A DNA stretch of 64,000 nt from Cristatella mucedo. Lineage: Eukaryota; Bryozoa; Phylactolaemata; Cristatellidae. The position numbers and the translations under genes are program-made. The notes beneath the pieces were generated by a model. That model worked only from the letters and a program-made list of their open reading frames with translations, was not told the DNA's origin and searched no databases. Location of the stretch: the NCBI GenBank assembly GCA_009760855.2, contig WPIO01000025.1:1130501-1194500 (forward strand), given 5' to 3'. Of the stretch, positions 1 to 17,100 are shown in pieces. The stretch's first letter is position 1. The number at the start of each line of letters is the position of its first letter.

Positions 1-157
1 CTGCCGAGAATATGCACGCATGCCACCAACTGATCTCCGGGTGATCGACGAGGCAAGGACCGTTGCTAGCAGCTTGCAGGCCCAGGCCCAGCTCTCAGTG
101 CTCCATGCTGTAAGAACAAATCTAGTCAAACCGAAACAGACAGAGAGCTGGAAATGT

Positions 158-158
<1 letters not shown>

Positions 159-193
<35 letters not shown>
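159..193. repeat. (CA)n microsatellite
   Basis: About 17 uninterrupted CA units. It lies downstream of the ALKBH5-like gene, just before a LINE fragment. No coding function is visible. Confidence 0.95.
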
Positions 194-196
<3 letters not shown>

Positions 197-256
197 GAGA
201 AGGGACACGAGCCAGACAGACAGAGAAATGACAACAAGTTAACCAAAATCGTTTAG

Positions 257-798
257 CTTATCTTTGAACCGACCTCAAACCGTATGGAGACCGTGCCATT
301 AGTTTGCAAGCTACCAAAGCCAGAAACTCACTCCTGACTGACGTCACATCACTCCTGACTTGACGGCATTTAAACAGAAGCTAATAATAATAATAATTCA
401 CTTGATAAAGCGCCCTCAGAGAACTTAATCTCTCTCTAGGCGCTTTACATTTACTGTAAAGTGAAATGCAATTGAATGGTAAGTAAAATCATGCTTGAAA
501 AACAAACGAAATGAATAATATGGTTAGGGGTGACATGCACAGGGTCAGCATGCAAATGTGGTTAGTGGCAGCATGCACAGTGTCAGCACGCATAAGCACA
601 TCAATAACGAACCTCTTACTCACAGCATTTGCTGGGTACTTGTGAATTGTTCTTTATAATGCATGCCGACACTGTGCATGTTACCACTAACCAATTGACT
701 TAGTTCCATTAAAGCATATCTAAAGTGACTAGAAAGATATCAAGTTCTCTGAGGGTGCCATACAAATGTATTCATGCTATTATTATTATTAACCCTAA
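257..798. mobile_element. Nested L2/CR1-type LINE fragments
   Basis: A plus-sense LINE 3' end runs from 257 to about 382 and resumes from about 613 to 798. In between is a minus-sense copy of the same 3' end, which starts with its ATT-type tail at about 383. The plus copy encodes remnants of the reverse-transcriptase C-terminus and ends with the stem-loop and an ATT tail. The arrangement shows one copy inserting into another. Confidence 0.75.
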
Positions 799-1177
799 GC
801 AACCAGATTTGGAGTGCTTGCTATAACGGCTAAATGAATTCAAATCAAGCGGCTATAAGCCCCCACATTGAAAACTACTGTGCTGATAAGCCGACACAGA
901 GGTTCTGCAGCACTGCCACTATAGACCGGTCACCCACCCCAGTATGGCATTGCTCTGCATTTCGGCTTGCGTCATATGATTAGACATTAAATTTCTTCTG
1001 TGGCAAATACAGAGCCCAAAGATCACCAGCTGTGGAAGTTAATTTGCATAAAGTTACATAAACTCGTAGAAAACTTGTAAACTTATAGAAATAATAACTT
1101 ACAAATGTATAACCTTAAAACTTATAGAGCAAGACCTGGATTTGAAACTGGTATCGTACGATTGCAAGCTTGGTGAC

Positions 1178-5321
<4,144 letters not shown>

Positions 5322-6639
5322 TTAGGGCATGGGTTCAAGGTCGATATACCCAACGCTCGTCACCCTGAATAACATGTGCATTGTATCTACGGGCGCCCCT
5401 ATAGAAATGTACATTACGCCGGATATGCGGAAGCCGAAACCCCACCCCTATCACAGGGGGTTGTCGCCAGTCGCAACCCTTTGTCGCGTGCACTTGTCGT
5501 GTGCGGTTCACTTTAGGGCAGCATAATGCTGGAGTCCCTATCGCTCTCCAACAGGTATGGGTCCTGGCATGATATGGGTTTTCGTACGATTGACTTAGGG
5601 GTGGAGTTCAGCCGCTGTGGGTGAACAATAATTGGGGAGCATGTAAACCCAACTCATTTGTCATTCAACCAGCGCTCTCTGCCTTATTTACACGAGACTG
5701 AGTTTAGCTATTAGAGTTTAGCTGGAAGGTTCAACTACCCTGCGCTTTACCGATCTTGCAGGGGCTACCTACTATGCCTAAGTGCGACCGAAGAAATGAG
5801 CGAATATAAAAATTGAGACAATTCTTTGGTGAGGGGAATAGAGGTCCCTCTCCCTCACAAATTCATAGTAATATGATCAGCGCCTTGGGAAAGTCGGAAG
5901 CCGAGGTCTCCTCCCTTATGCCCTTGGTCGATATAGGAAAGCTTCGAGTGCAATCTCTGCTCTTAATCTGGATTTTGCGGATCCAGCGTCAGGCGAATAA
6001 CAAGTATCGCCTGTGCACATGTTTGCATGTATGCATGCGTGTTTACGTGTTTGTGACCCCTGCACCATGCTGACGCTGGCGTCTCTTGCTAATTCCCGAA
6101 GCGAAGACTGTTCTGCGGTACATATGCCGGCCTCTTTTTATGCATGGTAGGCCCCTGCTAACACGTGAGACTGACAGAACATGAGTGGCACAATTTGATT
6201 CCTACCCCTTGACTGCTTCACATTAGTTAGTAGCGAAAGTTCGCCCTTCAGCTGGATGATCCCCTTGAACCTATCCCTAGTTCAACACCAAAAGAAGGAG
6301 TTAGTTTTTGGAAGAAAACAAATTTATGGAAGTTACCGGAACTTAAAAAGTACAAAAATCGGGCCTGCCGCGGTGAAATAACTTGGCAAACGCATTTCCA
6401 AAATTTTTAGGCATTTTCTCTACAAGTAATCGAGATATATGCAATCGTTGGCGGAATGAAAGCAAAAAGTTAACTTTCCAGTTCTTAAGTTCCTTTCCGC
6501 CGATGCAATATTACACAAACCGTCAGTTCAAGACAAGAAGATGTCAGCTGTCTTCGGTAAAATAACTTTGAATAAATAATTTGAACTACTTACACGGTCT
6601 TTAATATAAAAAAATCTGCAGCTAGGCTTGTCTGTCGTG

Positions 6640-6800
6640 CGCGTCGCAGTTGCCACATCTCACCACTTCTCGCCGAAATGCACTGGCTCTGCCAGTCGAG
6701 CAACGCATCGACTTCAAGGTTTTGTCACTCATTTTTAGGTCCCTTCCTTCTTTGACTTCAGCCAACCTACGAGAATGTTGAATATACAAGCGGCATAGTG
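6640..6800 (+). mobile_element. LINE reverse-transcriptase C-terminal scrap
   Basis: Contains the degenerate equivalent of the 'LHWLPVKQRIDFKV' segment ('gaaatgcactggctctgcca...cgcatcgacttcaaggtttt'), typical of L2/CR1 LINE ORF2 ends. It is a short isolated fragment. Confidence 0.6.
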
Positions 6801-7118
6801 CCACCCCGCCAAGCGGGCATATATTTCGCTCTTGTCCACTAGCCTTTTAAAGCGAGTTCTCAAGACAGATGTCGGAGTTCGGAGGTCTGGAGGGAGGAGG
6901 CATAGATGCACGTCCGCGAGGCCATTCCACGGACGTCAGCCGACTGGGGTGGTCCGACGGCTACGCGCGTCAATGCCTAGCAATTCAGCAGTCACAACAC
7001 TCTTGTTCCAAAACTGGTTGGGATAAAAAAGACCTAAGTGATTTTCCTGCAAAGTAACTGCGAGAAAAATCTAAACCATCTCGGCAAGACGCTGGAAAGC
7101 CACGGCTGATGGTACTGA

Positions 7119-7292
7119 CCGTGGTAGCTCGCCGTGATAGCACAGGAAGTAAGGTGCTCGCTCTTCACAAGTGAGGTCGTGTTTTCTAATCCTGCCGTAG
7201 GTGATCATTTATTGCCAATTTTTGATGGTGGTGGCGACAGCCATTAAGGCTCTTCTGCCACTACATAAATGAGGCTGTTTAATCAGCTAATA
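7119..7292 (+). mobile_element. tRNA-derived SINE-A copy
   Basis: The tRNA-like head starts near 'cgtgatagcacaggaagtaa' and has a degraded B box. It is followed by the family body (GGTGGTGGCGACAGCC, GGCTCTTCTGCC) and tail 'gaggctgtttaatcagctaa'. It is oriented with its tail toward the adjacent LINE at 7376. Confidence 0.75.
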
Positions 7293-7375
7293 TGTGTAGG
7301 AGCTTAGCGAGCTCTTAATGAGCTATCCCGCTCTCACCCACAGCAAGAAGCCCCTCTCGGATGGGGGCCATCATT

Positions 7376-8225
7376 ATTTGTAAAGAAAATTTAAAAAAAT
7401 GTATAGTGCCCTCAGAGAACTAAATGTCTCTCTACGCACTTCACATTTGCTGTAAAGGAATCGTGCCAATATGGCTAGTGATAACATTTCCTCACCGCTG
7501 GCACGTTTAGGCGCACAAAGGACAACTGACAAATACCTGGCCAGCGCCGTGATGAACAGGTGCGTTTTTAGCTTCTTTTCAAATGCCAAGTCAGGAGATG
7601 TCGTGATATCAGTCTTTAATGAGTTTCAGGCTTTGGAAGCATACGAACTAAGGGCATGGTCTACACGTGATTTAAGCTTTGTTCTTAGGCATATAAAAAC
7701 CATGTGAATCAGAAGAGCGGGTGGTACGGTGCCTAGCCTGAAGGAAAAGTAGTGCCGAATGGTAGCCTAGAGCTAAAGAATTAAGGGACCTAAAAAGTGA
7801 GTGACAAAACCTTGAAGTGATCGGGAGCAAGTGTAGGTCGATGGGAAGTGGTGGCAAGTGTACATTTCCCTTAAGGCAGCCTGTCTGATGAGTCTTGTAT
7901 CAACTGTAAGCGCCTTAATTCGCCAGAAGACCTGGGATTAGTGAGTTGCAGAAATTGAGATAGGATGGCGAAAATACATGGACCAACTTGGATGCTGTAT
8001 CCCAGTGTAAGCAGGTTCGAATTATTCCGTTACGCAGCCGAAAGTTAGAAGACTTAACTACGAAGCTTATGTGGTCGTCCAGTGAAAGGTCACTTCGGGA
8101 CAGGACACTCAGATTTCTCGCAGATGCTACAGGAGATTTTCTGGTGGAGCCCGTTTTGAGGGTGAGGTTTTTCAACTTCTGATGCAGACTTGGTTCGCCC
8201 ATAACTGTAAGGCGGCTGTATTAAA
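7376..8225 (-). mobile_element. L2/CR1-type LINE fragment with RT code
   Basis: A 3' stem-loop tail sits at about 7395-7450. The C-terminal FEKKLKTHLFITAL code is antisense at about 7545-7590. Further in (7915-8202), another frame encodes a thumb-like segment: SLDDHISFVVKSSNFRLRN ... TASKLVHVFSPSYLNFCNSL. This matches the 'HI..VVKSS.FHLRNI ... LVHAFVTSRLDYCNSLL' pattern of L2-type ORF2. Frames are broken, so it is dead. Confidence 0.85.
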
Positions 8226-8237
8226 TTAATAAATATT

Positions 8238-8406
8238 AGCTGATATAACAGCTTAATTTGTGTAGCAGCAGAAGAGCCTTAACGGCTATCATAACCGCTT
8301 GCAGATTGGCAATAAAGAATCGCCCCCTGCAGGATTCGAACCCACGCCGAACCAACGACCTCGGTTGCGAAGTGCGAGCACTTTACCTCCTGGGCTATCT
8401 CGGCCC
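8238..8406 (-). mobile_element. tRNA-derived SINE-A copy
   Basis: On the minus strand the head reads GGCCGAGATAGCCCAGGAGG (A box) and later GGGTTCGAATCC (B box), then the SINE-A body and tail. It sits immediately beside the LINE at 7376-8225. The B box is intact, but there is no tRNA acceptor 3' half. Confidence 0.85.
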
Positions 8407-11400
8407 TACAAGCATTCATTTTGATAAAGTTTGTTGCCATCCATTAGAGAGTGTTAGCAACTGTCTGTACATGCAGCATGGTAGTTGAGAGAGTCTGGCG
8501 TGCTGGAAGGAAGGAGGGGATCAAAACACAGAGACAGCAGTCGTTTGCATAGCAAACATTTTGCCTCGACTGAGAATAAAACGGTGGGATATGGGGTTTT
8601 TCAGGTTAGGGCTCTACAAATTGAACTACGATGACTCATTTAACCTGCTTTCAACACATGATCTTAGCTTAGTCGTAAAGTTCTCCAAGTTCACTACCAA
8701 GGTTGAGGGTTTGGGAACTGCAGGCAGCGAGCTTGTTGGATGAAAGCCACTGAGGTCATTGCACTCTATAAATGAAGTTGTTCAATCATCAGATCCGTGC
8801 AATGTTTAAAGCCTTAATTTTAGAGGATCACTTTGGTAACTTTGCCTTTTCCATGCTGATTTGTATCGACGTTGGACGAAACTTTAGCATCGTAGTGCCA
8901 TTGTACCTATGATTATGAACCGAGTGCAAAGCGACGAATGCATTATAGCCAATTAAAACATGCAACGCTTTTGCGAGTTATATTTACATGGCACTTGGCA
9001 GCAAACAGAGTTTTTAAGATCGCGTCATCGTATGTTGTGCCGAATTAGCAGCGGAATTTCTCCGAGATTAACCGAATTCCGAAAATTGAGCCTGGCGCAA
9101 GATACCACATTTGTTAGCCATTTAGATCTCGATAAGATTGCCAACACCTCCCTCCCCTCTAACATACTCAAAGTACATGCGAACACAACAGGTACGCTCG
9201 CAGCGAACACACACTCGCCATTCTCTTTTGGTGTTCCTAATTCCCACTTCTCTCCCACACTTTCTCTCTCTGTCTTTATCAAGCTATCAGTCTTGTTTAT
9301 TTGAATCTCGATGTCTCGAGGAACCACCTTTTTTCTTTCTGACCAGTGCGTTTCCCCAGGCAAAATCTGCCAGCTAGCACAGCAGATCCACACGACGACT
9401 CACACTTCCTGCACGATTGTCTTGCCATATGACTATATAGAGCAAATCAGTAACGCCCAAGTGCGCTGCCAGAATTGTATTATGGGTGGCTAAACCTAAG
9501 CATTTTGAGGAGAATGACATAAGGTCAAGAATTTCTCTTCGAAATCTGACCTAAAACTCTACCAGTCCCATGACGTCTTCAGTCAGTTTTTAGTTCAAAT
9601 TGAATAGAATCGGAGCCAGTTTTTCGCCAAATTTTTCCAGTGCCGCATCAGTCGTACGGAGGAGTCTTATTGCAGCAGTAGAATTCGCGTACGTCACTAC
9701 GCAGGTTTCACAATCAGCTCCTGCAATAGACAATTCTTTATTACGCGCTGCAAGCGGGATTCGACCGCTTCGAGGCTCCTACGCCTACACTATATAAATT
9801 AGGCTCTCAAATCAATCAATCTTTATAATACCTTGTGCTTAACTGCTCCACTGCGGCATCCCTAAATTGCAGTGAATTTTTTTAACAGGTTTTGCTCCAC
9901 CAACGTGATCCATTTAATGCAATCAAGTTATCACACGCCGGAAATTTATGATCTTGCAAGCACAATCTTATTTGTGCACCGGCCGGTGCTTTGATGTTGG
10001 TCGCTGCTAACGCAAAAAAATGTCTGAGAAATGCACTGTCTTGTTTATGTAACACGGTCTTTCAAAATGCCACCTATTAGCTTGCCAAATGAGAGCTATT
10101 CGATAATGATAGGTAAAGCTTCAAAAATAGCAAAGTTGCTGCCCTACATTTTTGGAGAGATCACAGAAGCCATAGCGGATTCCGTGTCCATAAATAGCCA
10201 CGATGCTGTCGTTTCACGAATCTACAGATATACGCTTGTTGAAACAGTGGAGTGCTAAATAGGCATGCTTATGACTGCTGACATATTTATTATTCGTGCT
10301 CCCTGAATTATAAACGCTTAGAATTGATTATGTGAACATTTTACGCTTACGCAGTAAAAGCAGTAGCCATGTTATAGACAACCAGTGGTGACGTAGCTAT
10401 TGGGCTAAGTTGTGCTTTTAGCTTTGAGCCCTACGAGAGTTGTTGTACCTTATTGCTGCAGTTGGAAGCCTGTAATTCTCAGATGCGGTCAAATTGACCC
10501 CTCAATGTTATGGATATGGATTTGTTATCTTAATGTATGAACGCTCTCGATTGCTGCCGTGTTCCGATAGCTACTGTCGGCATTATCAGCGTGCACTGGT
10601 GCTGCATTTAAAAGTATTTTACCGCGATTCCAAGCCTCAAAGCTTAATCGGCACTTGTCGCAAAACTGAGACTAGCGCCGTTGCGAGCGCTGCGTTTATG
10701 GCCTCGTTTCGCCCGGACCTAGGAAAAAACGGGCTATGGTGCGAATCGCTCGTTCTGATTTCTATCAGCAATCATCAATCGGCCACTATGGGGTTGACAG
10801 AAATAAATCGTCTAGAATATTCTGTATACCAGCTTATGCCCATGGAAAATCTCGGGAAAGTTCAGCGTTACATTACAAATCGGCCTGAGTGTCCTTTGAC
10901 CTAGCGGTGAGCCCAGCCTACCTAGTGAGCCTGGCCTACTGTAGGGCAATGACTCCATAATACGACCTGGGTCGCGAAGTGCTTTTAACTTCAGTATCTT
11001 TCTGTTTTTGATCTTGTCATAAGTGAAGAGTTTACTGAGCTTCGACAGCACGAAGTTCTTGGGCTTCTTCTTCAGTCTCTTCCGGTAGTAAAGAGTGTCG
11101 TTTGGCGACGTTTTTGCTGAGTATCGACAGTATGGCACTGGGTGGTTCATTTTTTACTAATTTTTCTTGCAGTTATCTGCGGTAGGTATGTTTATATTCT
11201 GCCAGCTTTTCTCTTCTTTTTGTTCCCAATTGACTGCTGCGAAAACTAGCCAGTCCACAGTGACGGGTGGAAACCACAGGTTTTCTATATAATTACGCCT
11301 CTTCTGACATCTATCTTGCATGCTGTTGCTGTCGCGAACGCCGTTTTTACCTTTCATCTTCTGCTCTCTCCGATGGTGGTTTCATTGTTCATGGTTTCAT

Positions 11401-11560
11401 TTCTTTCAACAAATGTACTGGCTGCGAATTTAAAGCCTACTGTTAATTCGCGGCCATTTAAAGAATGGGTAACACCAAGCACAGCAGCAAAAATGTACAA
11501 CTCACACTTTACACACTCAAGCGGCATTTGTCATCCCATACATCATCTCAGCTAGTCTAA

Positions 11561-11722
11561 TGGGCCGTGATAGCCCAGGAGGTGAGGTGATTGCTCGTCA
11601 CGATTGAGGTCATGGGTTTGAATCCTGCAGTTGAGCGATCCTTCATTGCCAACTGCAAGCGGCAGTGATAGCCGATAACGCTCTTCTGCTGCTATACAAA
11701 TGAGGGTGTTAAATTAGCTAAG
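11561..11722 (+). mobile_element. tRNA-derived SINE-A copy
   Basis: Head 'gccgtgatagcccaggaggt', B box GGTTTGAATCC, body GCAAGCGGCAGTGATAGCCG and tail 'gagggtgttaaattagctaa'. Full length for the family (about 160 bp). Confidence 0.85.
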
Positions 11723-13670
11723 CAAAAGCTGGGAAGCACCAGTTGTCATTTCGTATGGCCTCAAAGGGGAACACAGTGCAGAGAGCGAAAGCTGTTGGAA
11801 TGCCACGGCCCTCCTTTCAAAACCCATTTGAGTTCATAGTCCTGTGAATTCCTAGCATTTCAATGTTCAGTTTCAACTATGAGAGTTCATGTTGCGACTA
11901 CATATGCAAATTAACAAACTTACGTATCTTCCTTCCCTCTTTTGATAAGACACTCACCATTGCTCTACAGTAGTAATAGTACTGCAAGTATCACAATGGG
12001 AATAATTTAAGTGTAACGTCAGTGACTGTGACGAACTTACTAACAAACTGTGCTTATTATAAGAGTTGACGGTTGACCAGTCCACGGCTTCTGCAAAGAA
12101 CTTCAGTTCACATGTTCATGGTCTGCTGCTGTTCTCGAACTCAACGTTGAGCACCTTATTAACAGGTAAAAAAATGCCTGCCTCCAGCAGGTCTGGGGCT
12201 ACCCGACAAAACTCAGATGCAGGCTTATCTGAAAAACCTTGGGCTAGACAGCACCGATGGAAAACCTAAATTCCTGTCAGGTTAAAATTGGATGATTTTT
12301 TCTGACTAAATGAAGATAAACTGGAAGCACTTCTAGATAGAAACGCTGAACGTATTGTCGAAATGAAAGCCTCCTAGCGGTTAAAGATAGTTGCCGAAAT
12401 GAAACCATAGTCTATAGCTCGACATCAGGGTGCCATCTTCAATGATCACATGATCATTAAGAAATCTCGTCGGAATATCGATTCCACAGCCAGACATCCT
12501 CTTCGGTATACCACTAGAATTATGGGATGCCTACCACAATGGTTAGCTAAGGACTTTGCTTGTGCATCGATTCTTCCAAGCAGCAGTTACTGTAAGGCGG
12601 TATTGGCAATAGTGTATAAAATGCAATAAATAGTCTCTTCTATAGCTGATGCTTAATATAGCTGGTCTTCAATCAATAAAAAAAAATCAGCCATGTGCCG
12701 CCGGTTCCCCACCCCCTTAAGGAGTTTCGGTGGCTCCAGATATGAATAGTGAATACAAACTAAAAGATGTCATACTCAGACCTCCAAGGCCTACCAATAC
12801 TTAGCTTCTTTACACCAAGCTGAACTTCTACAGCATCACCCCATCGCGCCCATGGCGGTCCTCTCAGGATAGTACACTAGCTGTCCATTTCCTTTAGATG
12901 CAGACGGATTAGCGACAGGCACCTTTGCTCTGTGGTTTGCACTGTAGAACCAACGACAACAATTCTTGCTCAATGGTGCTAATTTGTCTCCTGCAGCTGG
13001 CTTCGGCACCTGCTACCCAGTCGTCCTTGGCCTCTTTGCTGCTTACTACCTTCCTTTCTTCTTCCTGCTCCTTCCTTCTTAGCATCCTTCGAATTCAGCT
13101 ATGATCACTATTTCTACCATATGCAGCATGAGCGTCCTCTGTTGATCATTCCCTGCTGCTAGTCAGATGGTATATATGATCCTAGCCTAGTTTGGGTAAC
13201 GGTAAGGAGATTACTGCCACAAATGTAGTCTCGAGAAATTTGGTCCAGTATGGTCCGAATTTTAATTTTTGTAAATGCATACATTTCACGCATAGATATC
13301 ACATGAGTTTAGCTATTATAATCTGTACCTGGTAGCAATAAGTAAGCCGTAGGCCATATATAGTACATATGGACAATAAATGTCAGTTACACTAGCAAAG
13401 CCAAACGAGCTATGAATGCAAAATAAAAAATACTAGCAAGTGTGAAAAATAGAAAATCGCACCTGAACCTGTAGGAAGGCAGCAGCACATCGATCACTGC
13501 CGCCACCAAATTTGCAAAAGCCCAAAAGAGGACGGAAATCTTGATGGCTTCTGAGCTGCCTACGTCAGCAATACGTTGGTAACAAGCGACACTTCACGGA
13601 GGCAACGCAGAGTCAAGCTGCATTCGGCGATAGTCAGCGAGTTAGCGAGTTAGGGCTGGCCCGTAGCTGG

Positions 13671-14093
13671 CTACACCGATGCAACGGCCGAGTCACATAT
13701 CGTGTAGGGGCAGTCGTCCGTGGACCAGCGGTTTGAGGAGACAGTGAAGACCTCGAAAGTGTTGACAGCTGCCAAGTTCGGAAGGGAAACGCCTCCAAAG
13801 ACGTAAATGCACTCACCAACCACGGCAGCGCAGTGCCTCGCCCTTGCAGAGTGCAACGAAGGAGCAGGTTCCCATTGCGACTGAAGAAAACGACAAGGAC
13901 CGATCAACACGTGCAACACCCATAGGCGTACCCTGCGAGAAGCAGCCCATCGTATACTGGGAACGCTCGTGCAAGCAGTGGTTGCTGCTCTTGGCTGAGC
14001 AGCTCAAAATATCTTTTTCTTTCTCTCGCTTTTAATCAGTTCCGCTCGGCTTTCCTCCACTGCCTCCTCCCTCCGCCACCTACTATCACTCTA

Positions 14094-14163
<70 letters not shown>

Positions 14164-17100
14164 AGCGACACACACACACTTTGGGAGAAGTACCTTTGCA
14201 ATGCAGAACCGCTCCACACTGGATGCGGTTTCGTTCGCAGCCGTTTGCCCGCCGATGGCGTACACGTAGCCGTTCAGGTGAACTGCCGCGAAACTGGTTC
14301 TGCTCGTGCGCATCGAAGGCAGGCTGCTAAATTTGCAGAACGCTCCTCCCAGGTTTCTGCATGACCGCATGCAGCTCAGGGCCTTGCCATCTTCATCAGA
14401 GCCGCCGAGGAGGTAAGCCACGCCTACGTCAGACGCACACGACGATGGTTCATGGCAAATGCCAGTGACCGTCACTATCACCATTGCCCTTTTGCTATCA
14501 CTATCGCTCACAAGGGTGAGACAAGCGAGCAAGCCTCGCTCGGACTTTGCTAGTCTGCATGGGCTCTCTTAGCACTGTCACAGCAGCTGCTACTGCTGCG
14601 CATGTGTGAGGAGGAGAGACCGAGGTGAAGGCTCGGCGTGCTTTGCCGTCGTGAACGAACGACCAGATGTAAAATCTAACCGGGTGGCCGAGCAAGTAAC
14701 AGTACCCGTGGTGTGATGCAATCTATCTCCGTCAGTAAATTCCCAAAGCCACAAAGACAAAGTGGATGCTGCGATGCAGGAGAGCTTTCTACAGCAAACT
14801 CTAGGGGGGAAGACATAGGCACGGGGCATCAGCTAAGTAGCGCACTCGCTTACCATTGGCCGTGACGCAACACATGCCGGCCGCTGGAGGGACCAAGTTC
14901 GACTCTACAGCTTGCCACATGTTCCAGCCGTAGCCATAGTCGGCGGCAACATCTGCCGAGCCACTGACGTCACGCCACCACAGCTCTTCTACAACTGGAC
15001 CCGACACGCTGCCGCCGATGGCGTACACTTGCTGGTCCACTACACAGCAGCACAGGTCTGACCTGCAAAGGAAAGAGGTGCATGTTTGGTAAAAATGATG
15101 CAAATTTCCATTAAACTAATTATGGTGCCGTCTGAATAGCACACACAGAGCCCTAAACAGGCACCATAACGATAGTAAGGAAAGGTAAAAGTCTCTCCAG
15201 CCTAGGAAGTTGAAAATCCGATTGACACCGGAAGTTAGCCTCCTAGCCACTTGTCATCTATGCCACGCATTAATAATCGTGGTACAATAAGTCGGAGGGT
15301 GCCGAGTGAGAACAATTGCTACTGAAAGGCATAAGTGCAAGTGAGTCCGTAGGTATGCGACATTCTTACATTCGCAGCTAGGTCGCCAGTGGTGAGGACC
15401 TTAAACTGCAGGTTCTAGGTCAAGGAATCAAGTTCTACAGCAGGCAATATCGTTTACTTCAAGAGGGGTGAAAGGCGCTAAGGCTCCTCCATCACTATTC
15501 AAAAGATTGTGTTTTTACATGCTGACGAGCAGAGGACTGCTTGTCCTGTGTGAGAGGATCATCCCTGTAAGGGATCCAGCTGCCTGCTTGCTCGTGCTCT
15601 TTTAATGACATCACGCTTTCCACACAAGCCGACAGACGGTCACTAAAGTAGCTGATTAAACAGCATCGTTTACATAGTGGTTTCCTTGAGAGTAACGAGC
15701 TGGGAGGCTGTGAGAGTTTGCCTACGCAGAGGCACACGAGTTTCGTCTATGCAAAACTCTGCAGCTAGTCTTGGCGGCTGTGAAAGTCGAAGCTCCAGCC
15801 TTACACCACTTCTTGCCGACATGCACTGACTTCTCATCAAGCAGCATATCGACTTCAACATTGTCTGCCACTCACTTTTAAATCCTTTAATTCTCTTCCT
15901 CCGTCCTATCTATCGAAATAATTTCCAATCGGGTTTTACATCGTACCACCCACTTTTTTTACTCAAGTCGTCAAGGTGTGCCTCTAACCAACCACAAATC
16001 CTTAGGTGACCGCACCTTCAGTTCGTATGCTCCCAAAGCCTGGAGCTCACTAACGACTGAAGTCTCGACATTCCTCGACTTCACGACAGCATTTAAAAAG
16101 AGACTCCATCTGCATCAATCCATCACTTGCAATGGTTCACTTGCATCAACGGCTGGGCCATCGTCAGCACATGCTTGAGACCTTTAGCTACATAGGACTA
16201 CGAAAGGCATGGTACTACCTGGGTAACGTCATGCTCTGCGGTTGTGCGGCAACACTAGATGGAACCGCTGACTCGGGCGTGTAGCACTCCACCGACGACA
16301 AAAGCACGGAGTCGTCTCCCTCACCACCAAGTACTAGTACGTGACGCCTGCCCGAGCCTTCGCTGCTGTCCACCACGGCTACGGTATGCCTCTGACGTGC
16401 CACCTGCATGGGCTGCAGCGACCTCCACGATCCATCGTGCGGGTCGTAGCTGCAGACCGACCTCAGCGGCGTCCACTCGTAGCGCTCGTGGACAGAGCCG
16501 CCAAAAAAGTACAGCCTTTCGCGAGACGAGCTCGCATAGCGACGACAGCGTGCTGCCACACGCATCAGTCGGGGTGTTGCACTGAGCCCGCTGCTGCAAG
16601 CAGTTGAGTCGTCACTGCCGTCGCGACCGTCACCGTCGCTTATTCCAACATCATAATCATCCGAAGCGGCGGCTGTGGCAGCAGAACGAACGCCCACAGT
16701 GGCAGCTGACAACGGCAGTGGCGGCGAGAGGCCAAAGCTGGTGCCGACCAGACTCGCGCCGGTGGCCACCAGGCGGCTATCGCGCCGGTGCTGCCGGTGC
16801 CACCATTGTACGACCACCCTGAGGCCGAGATCCGCGGCAGCGGCGGTGAGCAGCAAGCTCGTCACGTCGTCGGCGCTCACGAGGGCCGCCCGCACCGAGC
16901 CGAGCACGTCGAGGGCGAAGCGCCTGCGCTCGGATGCCCGCGCCGACAGCCAGGCAATGGCTGCGCGCAGCACCTCAGCCTCGCTCTCGACGTGCACGCC
17001 GTCCTCGCGCAGCAGAGCGGCGACGGTGGCGGCATCGCAGCGCAAAAACTCGTCGGTCTGGCAGGCGGCGCCAAAGTGCCGCAAGAAGTGGTTGCGGCTA

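Noticed and set aside
10494-10904. 136-codon plus-strand open frame as a gene
   Set aside because: It begins at TTG, contains no recognisable motif and lies in a repeat-rich interval; random open frames of this length are expected.
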